Below are positions 36,443-49,967 of a stretch of 64,000 bases of DNA, piece after piece (positions within the stretch are counted from its first letter, which is position 1; each line of letters begins with the position of its first letter). The notes under the pieces were generated by a model. It searched no databases. It was not told where the DNA came from and was given only the letters and a program-made list of their open reading frames with translations. The DNA lies in the NCBI RefSeq assembly GCF_964204645.1, contig NC_134029.1, positions 24,198,450 through 24,262,449 of the forward strand, given 5' to 3'. This DNA is from Tubulanus polymorphus (Eukaryota > Nemertea > Palaeonemertea > Tubulaniformes > Tubulanidae). Made by a program: the position numbers and the translations under genes.

Positions 36443-37799
36443 ATTAGATAAATACATGATATGCATAGTATACAATCGCAGGCAGAAAAAGGAGTCAATA
36501 GATTATAATACAACAGATAAAAACAAATGTACAACATTATTCTATCAGAATTCTTCAACTTATCAACCTCAAATTCAATATATATCACTAAATATCTTGC
36601 TATCAAAAACCTGTCTATTCGAAATGTCTCTAGTCTTCATCAACTATCAATAAGATTTTCAGCATGAAGTGCTGCCATCTGTAATTTCTAGAGGAAACTA
36701 TTCCGTGTAAGACGCTCGGCTAACTGTGAATTCCTTCAGCGAAATAGAATTAACGAAAAGATGACAAGGATGAAGTCCGATTAGACTTCCGGTCCTTGTA
36801 AAAACCTACACTCTCGCAGGGCAATCATTGATTTGTGAAGGAAATTCAAACCCTGCATTTTACAAGGTCATTAGCCGAGCGTTCCTGATGTAAACAGGGG
36901 CAGGTACTGACAAAATCATGAGAAATGTTGCTCCCTAGTGGCCGTATTGAATTCAATAAACGATCATAAACAAAAACCCAAAATAATTTTCTAAACATTG
37001 AAGCTGGCGCAACTGTCACCGGAAGATATAACTTATAAACCATAGCGAAAAGCTTGACGTGGAAAATACTAAAATATGATACTGGGTTTGAGTATAGATA
37101 TGTAGCAATAAAACATTAATCACACATCTATACAGTAATACATGTAATACAATAACAGTGTAATACACAGCGTATTACAGCGTGAAACATTTTACAAGAG
37201 TTGGATGGAAATGTTTTCTTTTAAAAATGACACGTACACAATATTTATACAACTATTTATACAATAATCTGAGGCGACACAAATTACTTTCAATGTTTCA
37301 TTAATTTCTAGTTATTTCAAGTTGTGTTATACTCAATACTGGAGGAACTACAGTTATCTAAATTTCTTCATCTAATACACGACTGAGACTGCTGCTGCTG
37401 CTGCAGCTGCTTACAAAAAAGCACCATTTTCAGTATATTGAAACAGCTTATTAAAGGTATACAATTTTTTCGAATGGATATTATACACATTCTCTACTTA
37501 ATCTGTTGTTAAAATTATGTATCAGTTAAAATCAATTTAGAATTTTAGCCGAAATAGGAAAATTTCATACCGGATACAACGAACTAACGAACATTCAGTT
37601 ATCAATTATAGCGAACAGATTTCCTCGTTGTCGTATTCAAGTTTTTAATGATACGATAAAACATCGAAAAACTCTTGAGATTCATGATTTTGTTTGTTTC
37701 TAGAATTGATGAATACACAGATAGATTAAACTGAAGTGTTCTATTTAAACGATGATGATTTCGTCAAACAGTCGAGCTGAATGATGATAGGTTTAAACA

Positions 37800-40700
37800 T
37801 CAGGATTGTTGAAGCGTCGATGATATTTGATCGTGGAATTCGTAAAGTTCCGTTAATTTATTTCCGACTTGTTGTTGAAGCTGAAGTAATTCCTGTCGTT
37901 CTCGCGACTTCGAAGATCTCTGAGATTCTAATTCCGATTTAGTTTTCGTCACCGTCGATTTCAATGATTCTCTCTCTTGTTCTAAAGCCTAAAATTTAAT
38001 CAAAAACCGACATCAGTTTTAAATTCTAAACCGATTCGATTAGATGAGGGACCATTCTGCTATCTCAGCCGACAAGTACAATGACTTTCTACTGTATTTT
38101 GTCTCGGATTTCACAAGACCAGTAATTTACTCAGCAAGGCATTGAATTCAGGGGATGTCTTAGCGTAAGAGCATTTTAAACCTCGATGTGCTCTGTGGCT
38201 TGTGGTGTATGCCGTTACGAGTGGAGAGGGTTAATTAATCCATTAACAAACCTCCCTCTAGTCTCTCTTTCTCAATAAGCTGCTCATTTAAAAATACTTT
38301 TCCCATTAATGAAAGATTAATCCTTATTAAAGGAAATCTATATTCAATTACTGCACATTCGATATTAATCATTGAATGTTTGCCTGCGTTGCACATAAAT
38401 GTGAGGGATAAAGGAAACCCTCACTAAAACCATGGAGTAATTATTTGTCATCCTCTGTCAGATTGTTGTGTAATGTACCTGAATTCGATCCAATAACTTT
38501 TTATTCTGACTTTCATATGGTAATAATTCATCGACTTTAGTCTTGAGATTTTTCACTTCCTGAAATGAAGAAATCATTCAATGTTTTAGTTTAATGTGAA
38601 ATGACACTGTAATCTTTAAAAATCCCGGGATCCAGGTCAACAGGTCTGGGTTGAATTCGTCTTTAAACATTGAAAATGTACAAATCTTAAGACTCTTAAC
38701 TCACAACTGAGTAACTGGGTCCAGCTCATACATCTTAGTAAAACCCTGGCTCACTCTCTAGATCTCAATAAAACCCCAAGATCTCTAGATCTCAGTAAAC
38801 CCCCCCCCCCCCACTCTAGATCTCAGTAAATCCACAGATCTCTAAATCTTAGTAAAACCACTAATGAAGTTAGTCTGTGACACTTGCTCTCAATAGTGTC
38901 GCGCTGTAGACAGTTATTAATAGTTCAGTTCAAATATCCCACATCAATTAACAATTTCATGTCAAATATAAATCACAAAATTGCGAACATTACGCAATAG
39001 TTTAATAGTTTATGCGAGATAAAGCGATTTGAAGATCAGAGATAAAATCAATTTATGGTAAATGGAAGTTTAAATGTTGAAATGAGTCACGTAAAAAATA
39101 AATCTACTTTTAGAAAAACTCATTTAAACCCCTGCAACAAGACAAATAGCTGCGTCTGTAGTTCTCAGTGGGATTACGAGTGATGCTTTACTATCAGTGC
39201 TTAGTGACAAGCGGATTCGAGTCCTGCTGTCTGTTTACATTGTGCAAGCTATACTTCAAAGGGTGTGGTCCTATGGTGAGGTTGAACGGACGATTCAATA
39301 GGGCTAGAGTCTTGGGAAACCAAGATTCAAATGATGTAAACCATGACAAACTTGATAATTTTGAAATTGAGTGGGTCTAATTTTCTGTTTATTCACTTAC
39401 AATCTCTTTATCTTTAGTTTCTAGATTCACAGCTGTTAGACGATCGGTCAGATCTGCTACTGTACTCTGTAATTGATGGTTTCTAACCTCCTCAGCATTA
39501 GCCTGTCCTTGTTCTAAATCAGCTACCTATAAATCAACAAACAAACATAACTTTACTTCATACATTCATGATAAACATAAATCTATCTCGCCGAAACCGA
39601 AGTACAATAGGCTGCAGTTTAGTTTCTTATAATCAGATATTAGTTTAAGTCCACTCAGATGACTAACTGCAGTACAAAGTTGAAATGATTTACGATTTAT
39701 TCTTGAACAATTGAACTGAATAAAATAAAACAGTAAATCAACTACGTACCTTGCGTCTTAATCGCGCGCATTCATCTTTATAAGACGCCAGCTGTTTCTT
39801 CCATTCTTCCACGTTTGAATTGCTCTCCTGTAAAGCCGTAGTTAATCGTGCGTTGTTGTTTTTCAGGGTTTGAAGTTCTATTTCCCATTTCTTCGCGTTC
39901 ATTGAGCTATTGAAAAAAATACAACCACATCAGTAAAACATTGGTAGGTACCGGGTCAGTACCGACATATCAGCGGGTCAGTACCGACATCAGTCAGTTC
40001 CAGGTCAGTACCGACATCGGTCAGTACCCGGTCAGTACCGTCATCAGTCAGTACCGGGTCAGTACCGACAGATCAGTGGGTCAGTACCGTCATCGGTAAG
40101 TACCCGGTCAGTACCGTCATCGGTCAGTACCCGGTCAGTACCGTCATCAGTCAGTACCGGGTCAGTACCGACAGATCAGTGGGTCAGTACCGACATCAGT
40201 CAGTTCCGGGTCAGTACTGACATCGGTCAGTACCGGGTCAGTACCAACAGATCACTGGGTCAGTACTGACATCAGTCAGTTCCGGGTCAGTACCGTCATC
40301 GGTCAGTACCCGGTCAGTACCGACACATCAGTGGGTCAGTGTGTAATACAAACCTCTGAGCTAGAGCCAGTTTCAGCCGATCATTTTCGTATTTTAATTG
40401 CCCGTCTGATGTATTTTCTGGAAGACCTGGTTTGTTACCCTTGTTTTTACGATCAGTCATCGAAGGTGAATTCTCTTTCAAGTTTTCTTCCAACTCTTTA
40501 ACTACAGCATCGTTCTTTCAGATATAAACAGAACAGAAATCAGTGATTACGCGAAACACCACTACACTGCATGCCACTGTGGAACGATATTATTAGCAGG
40601 TTAACGGTTTCTTTTTCCTGATTCAGACACTTACCTCGACCATGTATTTATTTGGTTTAATATCAACAGGTTTTTCAGGTTTTTCTGGTTTTTCAGGTTT

Positions 40701-42324
40701 CTCTGGTTTCTCTGATGAACCGTCTTTAGAACCATCCGTGATATTACTGGAAATACTGCTGTTTTCGCTGCTTCCGTTCGTTGTTTCCTGCACTTTCTGT
40801 CGACGAGTTAATTCTTTAACTTCTTTGAATTTATCGATGAACTGAAAAAACAACGAAGATGGATGAAAACTAAAAATCGAGGTCGCCTCAGAGGAATAAC
40901 GACGCGTGGGTTGTTTGTCTTCTTACCTTGGTTAAATCCTGTTCTGAAGAGAATCCGAGACCGTAGACGGTGTTCGCACGAGAATCAGACCATTGACCAA
41001 ACTTCTGAGATGTTTTTGTAAATGTCATGTTTGGTGTAATAGTACTGTTTATAACCGCCTATAAATAGATATATTCATATTTCAGATAGAGAGATAAAGG
41101 ATTCCTTTTACAAAACTGACCATGACATTTAGAGATACTGGATCCAGTTCCACAGTTCCCAGTTCAGATTTGAGTTAAAACATTGAAGATGAACTCATTT
41201 TAACTCTAACTCACAACTGTGGAACCGGGTTCTGATATTTCGTAACATATTTCAAGAATTGTTGGTGATATTCTTAAGAATATACAGCGATATTTCGACA
41301 ATGTTTTGAGTTGTAGATATTTGATATTGTTGGCAATATTTTGAGATATAGATGATGAAAGCTATGATCAATATTTTGAGATATGGATGATGAAAGCTAT
41401 GATCAATATTTTGAGATATAGATGATGAAAGCTATGATCAATATTTTGAGATATAGATGATGAAAGCTATGATCAATATTTTGAGATATAGATGATGAAA
41501 GCTATGATCAATATTTTGAGATATATATGATGAAAGCTATGGTCAATATTTTGAGATATAGATGATGAAAGCTATGATCAATATTTTGAGATATAGATGA
41601 TGAAAGCTATGATCGATATTTTGAGATATATATGATGAAAGCTATGGTCAATATTTTGAGATATAGATGATGAAAGCTATGATCAATATTTTGAGATATA
41701 GATGATGAAAGCTATGATCAATATTTTGAGATATATATGATGAAAGCTATGGTCAATATTTTGAGATATAGATGATGAAAGCTATGATCAATATTTTGAG
41801 ATATAGATGATGAAAGCTATGATCGATATTTTGAGATATAGATGATGAAAGCTATGATCAATATTTTGAGATATAGATGATGAAAGCTATGATCAATATT
41901 TTGAGATATAGATGATGAAAGCTATGATCAATATTTTGAGATATAGATGATGAAAGCTATGATCAATATTTTGAGATATAGATGATGAAAGATATGATCA
42001 ATATTTTGAGATATAGATGATGAAGGATATGATAAATATTTTGAGATATAGATGATGAAAGCTATGATCAATATTTTGAGATATAGATGATGAAAGCTAT
42101 GATCAATATTTTGAGATATAGATGATGAAAGCTATGATCAATATTTTGAGATATAGATGATGATTACCTTCGCTCCCTCGACACTAATAATTCTATATGT
42201 ATTACGACTGTTATCGAAGTAGTAACTGACGTTAATCGCCTGCCCGCTCGCCGGTAGCCATTTTTTCTTAGTTTCCGGATCTATTTGAAACACGTGAGCT
42301 TTAGTCGTATAAATCGGCTGCTCC
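37800..42324 (-). CDS. HOMER: Homer scaffold protein (EVH1 domain plus C-terminal coiled coil), first exon missing
   Basis: Eight phase-consistent minus-strand exons: 42168-42324, 40927-41058, 40635-40841, 40354-40514, 39750-39906, 39401-39526, 38479-38559, 37800-37988 (TGA 37800-37802). The first two form the EVH1 domain that binds PPxxF ligands such as group I mGluR, IP3 receptor and Shank. [22 protein letters not shown] (W24 of mammals), TSQKFGQW (F74) and NTVYGLGF (G89) are conserved. The third exon is a linker with a (EKP)5-like run. [20 protein letters not shown] opens the long coiled coil used for tetramerisation. About 403 residues are visible from the splice at 42324. The opening exon ends in phase 2, as in vertebrates (ATG-GG), and must lie to the right. 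Confidence 0.96.
39953..40340. repeat. 27-bp minisatellite filling a HOMER intron
   Basis: About 15 units of GGTCAGTACCGACATCAGTC plus seven bases, with 22-bp short variants, occupy most of the 447-bp intron between exons 40354-40514 and 39750-39906. The array ends about 14 bases from the splice donor. Confidence 0.9.
41136..41233. mobile_element. Short palindromic element in HOMER intron
   Basis: The left end GATCCAGTTCCACAGTT and the right end, on the other strand, AACCCGGTTCCACAGTTGTG carry inverted GAGTTAAAA segments in the middle. It belongs to the same family as the CDKL5 intron 4 array unit. Confidence 0.6.
41335..42162. repeat. 35-bp minisatellite abutting the first EVH1-exon splice donor
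   Basis: About 23-24 units of AATATTTTGAGATATAGATG plus ATGAAAGCTATGATC are arranged head to tail with very few substitutions. The last unit runs directly into the donor of exon 42168-42324, so the array starts within a few bases of the 5' splice site on the minus strand. Confidence 0.93.
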
Positions 42325-42335
42325 CTGAAAAACAC

Positions 42336-43815
42336 AACATTGAAATACGTGTAAAATATACAATCAAATAGAAAAAAAAAACAATCTGAAATGTTTCCTT
42401 CAGTGCTGTAGATTATTGTAGTTTCATTGATGAAAAACTCAGTCCGTATTGTTACGTTGATATAAAAAAATCCATATAAAAAGAAGTAAAAATAAAATTT
42501 GTTTACAACTGTTTTAACGCTGTATATTATTACCCCTAGTTTGTATCACATATTACTTAATCAGTCTCCAAGTTTTGGATTGTATAAATATACCTTATAA
42601 TTTTCCTATAAAGATAGTATTCCTGAAGTGACTATTAGAATAAAGTCAAAACGTTGAATAAAGTATCAGTTTTTGTGGAAATACTTCACACTCTTTTTAT
42701 CTATTCTAAATGTAGGATTTTTATACAATGACTAAAGGATGTCGTCGGATAGATGTGTTCAACAGACGCTCGAGATCCCCTCGAACATTGCCAAAAACTA
42801 ATAACGCGACAAAATCATCGACTGCAGCTCTTCTCGCAGCCATAGCAACCAACAATGAGCGATATCTCGATATTAAATTAAAGAAAAAAATATCATCTCA
42901 TAAAACTGACAAATGCCAGACGGACGTTATGAGAAAATATGTGGCTTCGTGTTTGAAATGAGTTTCCCGGAGGGCGAGCAATATGGAGCACTTCAATGAT
43001 TGAACTACCAGTAGTTTATACATCCATAGGACAACGACCAAACTTCATAAATTACCGGGAATTCAACCACCAGCACACAGGTGCAATCATCAACTATAAT
43101 ATCTTATCTACGACCATAATCAATCAGTCAAATAGCTGCCAGTGACTAATAAACGCAGTAGTTCTATCTCAAGAGGTGGGCACAATCATCATAAAACAGT
43201 CAGAAAGCTTATACAAATACAGCTAGAGACGTCCATCAAAATAAATCATACTTATGAGACTAATAGACGCACCACACACACCACGCTCACCACACGCACC
43301 ACACTCCAACATAGCAGTTATAATCATACTGCATATGACAGGATATAATCTTTACTGACCATAAAATATTATTATATGAAAGCCGATTTTTCTTTTACTA
43401 AGTGCGATAAAAACTTACATTTCTTCACGATGAGAGTGATTTCACAGTAATCACGCGAAGGGGCTGAAAGCTCACAGTAATCACGCGAAGGGGCTGAAAG
43501 CTCACAGTAATCACACACGAGTCTCACAGATATACAGTAATCAGAGCCTCGCAGTTCACGACGATGAAAAGAGCGACAAAAAACTGAATCCGATGAAAGT
43601 GTCCCCGCAGTGACAGTGAGATACACGTACAGCTCCTCTCTCCTGTCTCCACTGGTATGTGTATATATGATGGCTATTCACGGATGTGTTTATAGTGATT
43701 AGTTTCAGCTATAAAACTCCCAGGTTAGTTATCAATCAAACCTCAATGAGTTCCTCCCTCCTGGCACGGAATCAGTCCATCTATCATTATAATTAACCTG
43801 CCGTGCTGCCAAATA
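42336..43815. other. HOMER first-intron or upstream region, unassigned
   Basis: A 77-codon plus-strand frame at 42728-42961 (basic, with NNATKSSTAALLAAIATNN) is open but has no recognised family and is unsupported by splice context. A 28-bp segment containing ACGCGAAGGGGCTGAAAGC is duplicated at 43442-43525. Nothing else can be named. Confidence 0.35.
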
Positions 43816-43819
43816 TAGA

Positions 43820-44145
43820 TAATCCTGTTGACAATCCTAGTCCTGACAACCCTACTGTAAGTCCTGACAATCCTACTGTAAGTCCTGACAATCCTACTGT
43901 GAGTCCTGACAATCCTACAGTGAGTCCTGACAATCCTTCAGTGAGTCCTGACAATCCTACTGTGAGTCCTGAAAATCCTAAAGTGAGTCCTGACAATCCT
44001 CTGTGAGTCCTGACAATCCTAAAGCGAGTCCTGACAATCCTACTGTGAGTCCTGACAATCCTACTGTGAGTCCTGACAATCCTACTGTGAGTCCTGACAA
44101 TCCTACTGTGAGTCCTGACAATCCTACTGCGAGTCCTGACAATCC
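43820..44145. repeat. 21-bp minisatellite
   Basis: About 15 copies of AGTCCTGACAATCCTACTGT plus one base. Being divisible by three, the array is open on both strands (VSPDNPT and GLSGLTV repeats), which does not by itself indicate coding. Confidence 0.9.
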
Positions 44146-46879
44146 AAAACTGTTACAGTGAGTTCTTCATTGCATTCTGTAAATGCCATAGTGTTTGATA
44201 TATAAGTTGATAAGTTTCCCAATTCAATCCTCCCAGATGTGGAGAGAAATCAATAAGCTACACGATTTGTTGATTTCATCAATCCACTCTGACTGATCAT
44301 CAATTCACCGATACACCGATACAGATACCAACGATACACCGATACTGAACAATACACAATTAGTAAAGTGTTGTAGATTCCTATGGAAGAGCTGATGACA
44401 GATGAGCTGCCACTCTCGTCATCACAGACCTCCCTCACTATAATTTCCGACGATAGGAAGCTAACCGGAGATTGAAATATTGCTTGTCAGGAATTCAGCT
44501 AGTAGTTACTATAAGGCAGCTAAACTCTGCAGCTATCCCGAGATAGTTGACACACCGACTGTGTGAACAATGTTATTGGAATGTGTCACTGGTGAGAAAA
44601 TGCAGCTGTTTGATAGAAACAAAACTTACCGATCATATTCCGATCAATACAATGTACCTGACTGTCAAAAGAGTATACCCATCTGTCAATAGTATGTACC
44701 TGAATGTCATAACATGTATGTGACTGTCAATAGCATGTACCTGTCATAACTTCTGACTGTCATAATATGTATGTGACTGTCAATAAATGGCGTGTAGTCG
44801 TTGTGTAGCTGAAGTAATCTATCATCATCATCATCATCTGTGCTGAGATCTGACGACTGATTCCCAAATGTGAATCACTAATTCGCAAATAGAACCATCT
44901 TTTTTATAGCAATTATTCATCACAGAAACTAAAAGCGATGGAAATAGAAATAGACGATACACAGAACAATTTATATCCAAACCTATCCCGGACCCCGAAC
45001 GACTGATGTAGTCTTTTTTTGTAATAGTCGCCTCAGAGAATTTCTCTCGGAAATAACGGTGATTCGGTTCGACGGTTAGGAGTACCTTTCATCAAACACT
45101 CATTCTGGTCATAAGCAAAGCAATTATACGCCGATACTCAAAGCACCGTCCACAGGGAACATCATTGATGTAGATGTTGTATTTTTAGCGCAAAAGAAAA
45201 ACCGTTTTTATGGATACATAATTTTTTTCGGTTCTTATGAAAGCAACGTCTTATAAAAAAAATTCTAGGCATTTCTGCATTATTGGTGAAAAAGCCTGAG
45301 AAATAGCCTCCCTATCTGACATATGGGGCACTGGCTCCTGGTTCGCACATCTGGAACATTGCCGCCTTTTTTGCTCCTGAGAGAAAAATATTTTAACTGA
45401 AATATCATCAACTATATTAGTTCCCAATAAGAACTGCACTTGTTGATGATATTCCTAACGCCTACAGCATGTGCACTACGATCAAGTCTCAGCCTGAAAT
45501 CTCATAATTTCAGAAACAGGAACGAGTGACAGCCTGCAGACGGATGGACAGTGATTAATCAGCAGCGGGCTATCACTGATACATCACGGTATAACCAGCC
45601 GGTAAATCATTACCGCTACATCGCAGTATAACCATACCGGTAATAAGGGATGACAAGCAATTTGACGATGCGTCCCGAACTCTCTCTGATCATCAGCAGG
45701 TATAATTAACGAGCCAGAAGATTATATATACTTTGATTGATCGGCTTCAGCGCATTCTATGCATTAACCTTTTAAAATAGAACTATATATTTCCTGTGAT
45801 TGAAGCTATAAACTGACAGAGCGCAGTGCGGGTTGGGTTTACCAGGCATCAGTCCAGAATAAGAGTTAGTATTAATAATCGAAAACCCTAACTTGCTTGA
45901 GGTGAGTTACTTTACACTAGCTAGACTAGGGTCAGTTAATAGAGTAAGGAATAAATTTGGATTTTATTAGATTTGATAAGCCGGAATGAGACTTCGTAAC
46001 TTGCCTCGCGTCAATTGATGCCAGTCAAATCAATCACATGTTTTAAACGCTGAAACTGAGGGGGGGGGGGGGTTTAGGGGTTAATTCAAACCAGTTTTGG
46101 TGATTGAGATTTGAATGAATCAGATGATTAAACACCGTCACTGACACTGAGATGCTGATCATGTTTTTATTTTAAAAAAAATAAAAATTCAGCTAAATTG
46201 AATTTTATAATCATCAATCATAAAGAGATAAGAAAACTGTCAGAATTGCGATCTCTCTCACTCCTGGTGCATTCATCTTTGTCTTCTCCGCAGAAATTAT
46301 ATTTTCGAGTCATGTTTTGTTTCCGGTTACATGTTTCCATGGTGATAGCATCCTCTCTCCTCCCTCCTCACACGTCGGGGAATGGAAGGTGATGGTTTTA
46401 CTCTGAGAATAAACACAATAGTAAAATAAACGGTTCACTGACTCTCATCTCATCTACCGGTTATTTTAAGAGGATTAGGGAAGGTTTGCAGCTCTTCTCA
46501 TTAATGCAAATATTTGCAATAGGGTAGACCGAGAGTTGACACCACACATGAATAGCCAGTAAGTTATTACTATTATTAGAGTCTATGAATTTTTGCTATC
46601 ACCCTTTGGTCGCAATCGCTCCCTAGAGATCCGATACTGTGATGCAATTCACAGAAAAATGATGAAACGAATAAAACAGAATTAATCAATCTATGTTTCA
46701 GTATTGACAGCACGTCTCTCAGTTAGTCCTCACAGTTTGTGTAATCAAAAGTTTATAGCTGAACAATCGATTTTTGCCTTTATGTTCATTAATTTGCGAC
46801 TAAAAGCAGCTGCTCTGATCTCCTAGTACTGTCGAGTATTAGATGAGAAAAAAGTTTTCTCAATGAAAAGATCAATACA
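44146..46879. other. Unassigned non-coding DNA
   Basis: No recognisable gene. A 62-codon minus-strand frame at 45251-45439 contains a CSRCANQEPVPH pair of cysteines but cannot be assigned. An A/T-rich region with short repeats around ATGTACCTGACTGTCA lies at 44655-44790. A poly-G run is at about 46062. Confidence 0.3.
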
Positions 46880-47320
46880 TGTCTGTAGCAGACTGCAGCA
46901 GTCTACATCAGTCTATAGCAGCCTGCATCAGTCTGCAGCAGCCTGCAGCAGTCTACATCAGTCTGTAGCAGTCTACATCAGCCCGCAGCAGTCTGCATCA
47001 GCCTGCAACAGTCTACATCAGCCTGCAACAGTCTACATCAGCCTGTAGCAGTCTACATCAGTCTGTAGCAGTCTACATCAGTCTATAGCAGCCTGCAGCA
47101 GTCTACATCAGTCTGTAGCAGTCTACATCAGCCCGCTGCAGTCTGCATCAGCCTGCAACAGTCTACATCAGTCTGTAGCAGTCTACATCAGCCCGCAGCA
47201 GTCTGCATCAGCCTGCAACAGTCTACATCAGTCTGTAGCAGTCTACATCAGCCCGCAGCAGTCTGCATCAGCCTGCAACAGTCTACATCAGTCTGTAGCA
47301 GTCTTACAGTAGTCTACAGC
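46880..47320. repeat. 12-bp/60-bp minisatellite of CAGTCTACAT type
   Basis: The basic motif is about 12 bp (CAGCAGTCTACAT-like). In the right half it is organised into a 60-bp higher-order unit containing CAGCCCGCAGCAGTCTGCAT, present three to four times. Confidence 0.88.
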
Positions 47321-49480
47321 AATCTAATCAGATAATATCAGTCTGATCTACACAATAGAGCATTAAAAAGTGAAATTAGATACAGTTTTAATTGGAAATT
47401 GAGTAGATCTCATCATCCATTAGTTCACATTGTGTACCATGTGAGCTGTTGCTGCTGCTGCTGCTGCTGATGATGATGCCATTACTGAACTACATCTAAT
47501 GGATGATTGAACAAGAGAAACCGGAGAGTGAGGGAAGAGGGAAACAGAATGCACCATGGGTGTCATGCGTAAGAGTTATTTCGCTTTAAAAATTAGTCCT
47601 GAAAACTTTTCTAGTAAACAGAGAATCGTGAGACAAAAACACGGGGACAGCCTACCGTCAAGGGACAGCCTACCGTCAAGGTTCTGATGTTGACCAAATA
47701 TAAATACTGACAACGCGACAGAACCCGAATACATCAATCACAGCGCTCCGGTGAAGGAAACTTTACTCACTTGTTTACAGTGTTGATGGTCATTTTCATG
47801 AATTTCAGCATTCTGCGAGTTTTGGACGGAATTTTACTAACAAAACGTATAATCCTCGGATGCATGTATGAATAGAGAGAGTCTCAGTGATTTCTGACAG
47901 TGCGTATGTGACCTGTTATTATTTTATATCCCGCGCCCAAACACGACTCTCTCTCTCTCTCTCTTGTACTGTCAGTGTTTTATATAGTAGTAACGAGCAA
48001 GGCACATGTGTGTCTCCAGTATTCATTCAATAAGTGTATGAACCATCGATGACACATTGACTACAACTAGAGTTTCACAAGCACGACTCCACCCATGATT
48101 ATATCAGAGCTGTGCAGTATGAGTCATCAACCAGACACGGGGAAACAATATCTACACCTGTTACCAGTAGCATTAAACATCATATTACAATACGTAGTAA
48201 TTGACTAACTGTTCATGTTTATTGTTAGCAATGTTTGTAAACATTACTTATTGCTCATACAGTAATTAAACCAATCAAAGGGCTAACTGTGGAGATGGAA
48301 GGGTGGATTCATGACTAATCTTATAGAAGGTGGATTTGTGGAGCCTGGTTTGGATTTATATGACTAGTTTTTGAGAGGGTGGATTGTCTGAAAGAGGAAT
48401 TAGGGTTGGATAGATATGACTGTTACGATGACTCAACAGACTGATAACGAGTGAAGCAGGTAAAACCTGCAGGTAGAACACACTACTCAATAATCAAGGT
48501 CGATAATTCCGCGATAACGAAATATTCAAATTTATGTAGATTTGGTTTTTACAATGACGTTTCCGCTGAAAACTTGTTTCTTAACGCACTGAGATCATTG
48601 AGGTTAGATCCAGGGCGAGATCAGGGTTAGATCACGACGAGATCAGGGTGGCCAATAATCAAATGTTGATCAAACACTCCTAGGCAATTAAACCTTCAGA
48701 ATATACATTATTAACATTAGACTAGATATTTTACATTATTAACTAGATTAATGGGAATTAAGAAAATGAATGCACAGTTTAGATATTATATATTTTTAGA
48801 TCAATGATTTTGACAAATTAGTTTGTTGTAATTTTAAAAACATTGAATCAATAGTTTCGTTGAAAAGAATTAGATTAGAATTATGTTTTTGTTGTTATAA
48901 TTTTAAATATGAATAAGTAAATATTTCCTTCTGGTATTTTAACCTCTGGCATTATTACCCTCTGTACTGGTTGTAACAGAATACAATATAAAAATCACAC
49001 ATGATTTTCTTGTAATATAATATAGCTATGGGAAACATTTCTGACTGATTTGTCTTTTGAATTGTGGTTTTCTATCATATACATACAAGGTGGCCAATGG
49101 GGCCAGAGAGAGGATCATATAAATAATCAGCAAAGTGAATGTGATATGATTCATTATTACTGTAAGTCAGAGATTACGGCCTGGAGAGTTGAGTCAAGCC
49201 TTATCCACTCATAGTCACAGATAAGTGTCAAGGTGTTAACCATTTCGGTTTCAGTGATGCAGGCTGTGAACGTTCACCAGTACTACAGTTTGTATAACAT
49301 CCAGTTAAACCTCACTGATTTATCACATGATTTTCCATGTGAAAATAGTACGTTGTATTTCATTGATTTGAGTGTCAGTCAGAGACATTGCCAAGAGCGG
49401 GTTTCACTAAAGCTCGGATCGATTTCGATCTCGACTCTCGGTGACATCGAGTCTCGCTCGAGTCAATAACGTTATAAAAA
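47321..49480. other. Unassigned upstream DNA
   Basis: Apart from the candidate exon at 47771-47865, a (CTG)n/(GAT)n run at 47448-47477 and a (CT)n run near 47945-47964, no feature can be supported. The segment is AT-rich. Confidence 0.4.
47771..47865 (-). CDS. Candidate alternative first coding exon of HOMER (B)
   Basis: On the minus strand an open frame from ATG at 47865 reaches a consensus donor GTGAGT (complement of 47765-47770) in phase 2. That is exactly the phase needed to join HOMER exon 42168-42324. In-frame ATGs also occur at 47811, 47799 and 47793. It would add an N-terminus ending TINTVNK before EQPI. The phase match has a one-in-three chance of being accidental, and the exon lacks the MG start typical of Homer. 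Confidence 0.3.
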
Positions 49481-49967
49481 CTGTGTGAACTGTGATCTCT
49501 GACTGAAAAAACACTGTGTTATCACTGACTAAAAAACACACTGTGTGATCACTGACTGAAAAAACACTGTGTGGTCATTGACTGAAAAAACACTGTGTGA
49601 TCACTGACTAAAAAAACACTGTGTGACCACTGACTGAAAAAACACAGTGTGATCACTGACTGAAAAAACACAGTGTGATCACTGACTGAAAAAACACTGT
49701 GTGACCACTGACTAAAAAACACACCGTGTGACCGCTGACTAAAAAACACACTGTGTGATCACTGACTGAAAAAACACTGTGTGATCACTGACTGAAAAAT
49801 ACTACGATCACTGACTGAAAAAAAATACAGTGTGATCACTGACCAAAAAAACACTGTGTGATCACTGACTGAAAAAACACTATGTGATCACTGAATTAAA
49901 AAACTGTATGATCACTGACTGGAAAAACACTGTGTGATCATGGGCTGAAAAACACTGTGTGATCACG
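49481..49967. repeat. 26-27-bp minisatellite
   Basis: About 18 units of CACTGACTGAAAAAACACTG plus TGTGAT with frequent single-base differences and variable A-runs. Confidence 0.9.

Noticed and set aside
43803-44006. Open frames of VSPDNPT/GLSGLTV repeats as a structural protein
   Set aside because: Both strands are open simply because the 21-bp period is divisible by three. There is no splice or start context, and single-base losses interrupt the frame.
45251-45439. Minus-strand frame with CSRC motif as a transposase C-terminus
   Set aside because: Only one cysteine pair and no flanking catalytic or terminal-repeat evidence, too weak to name.
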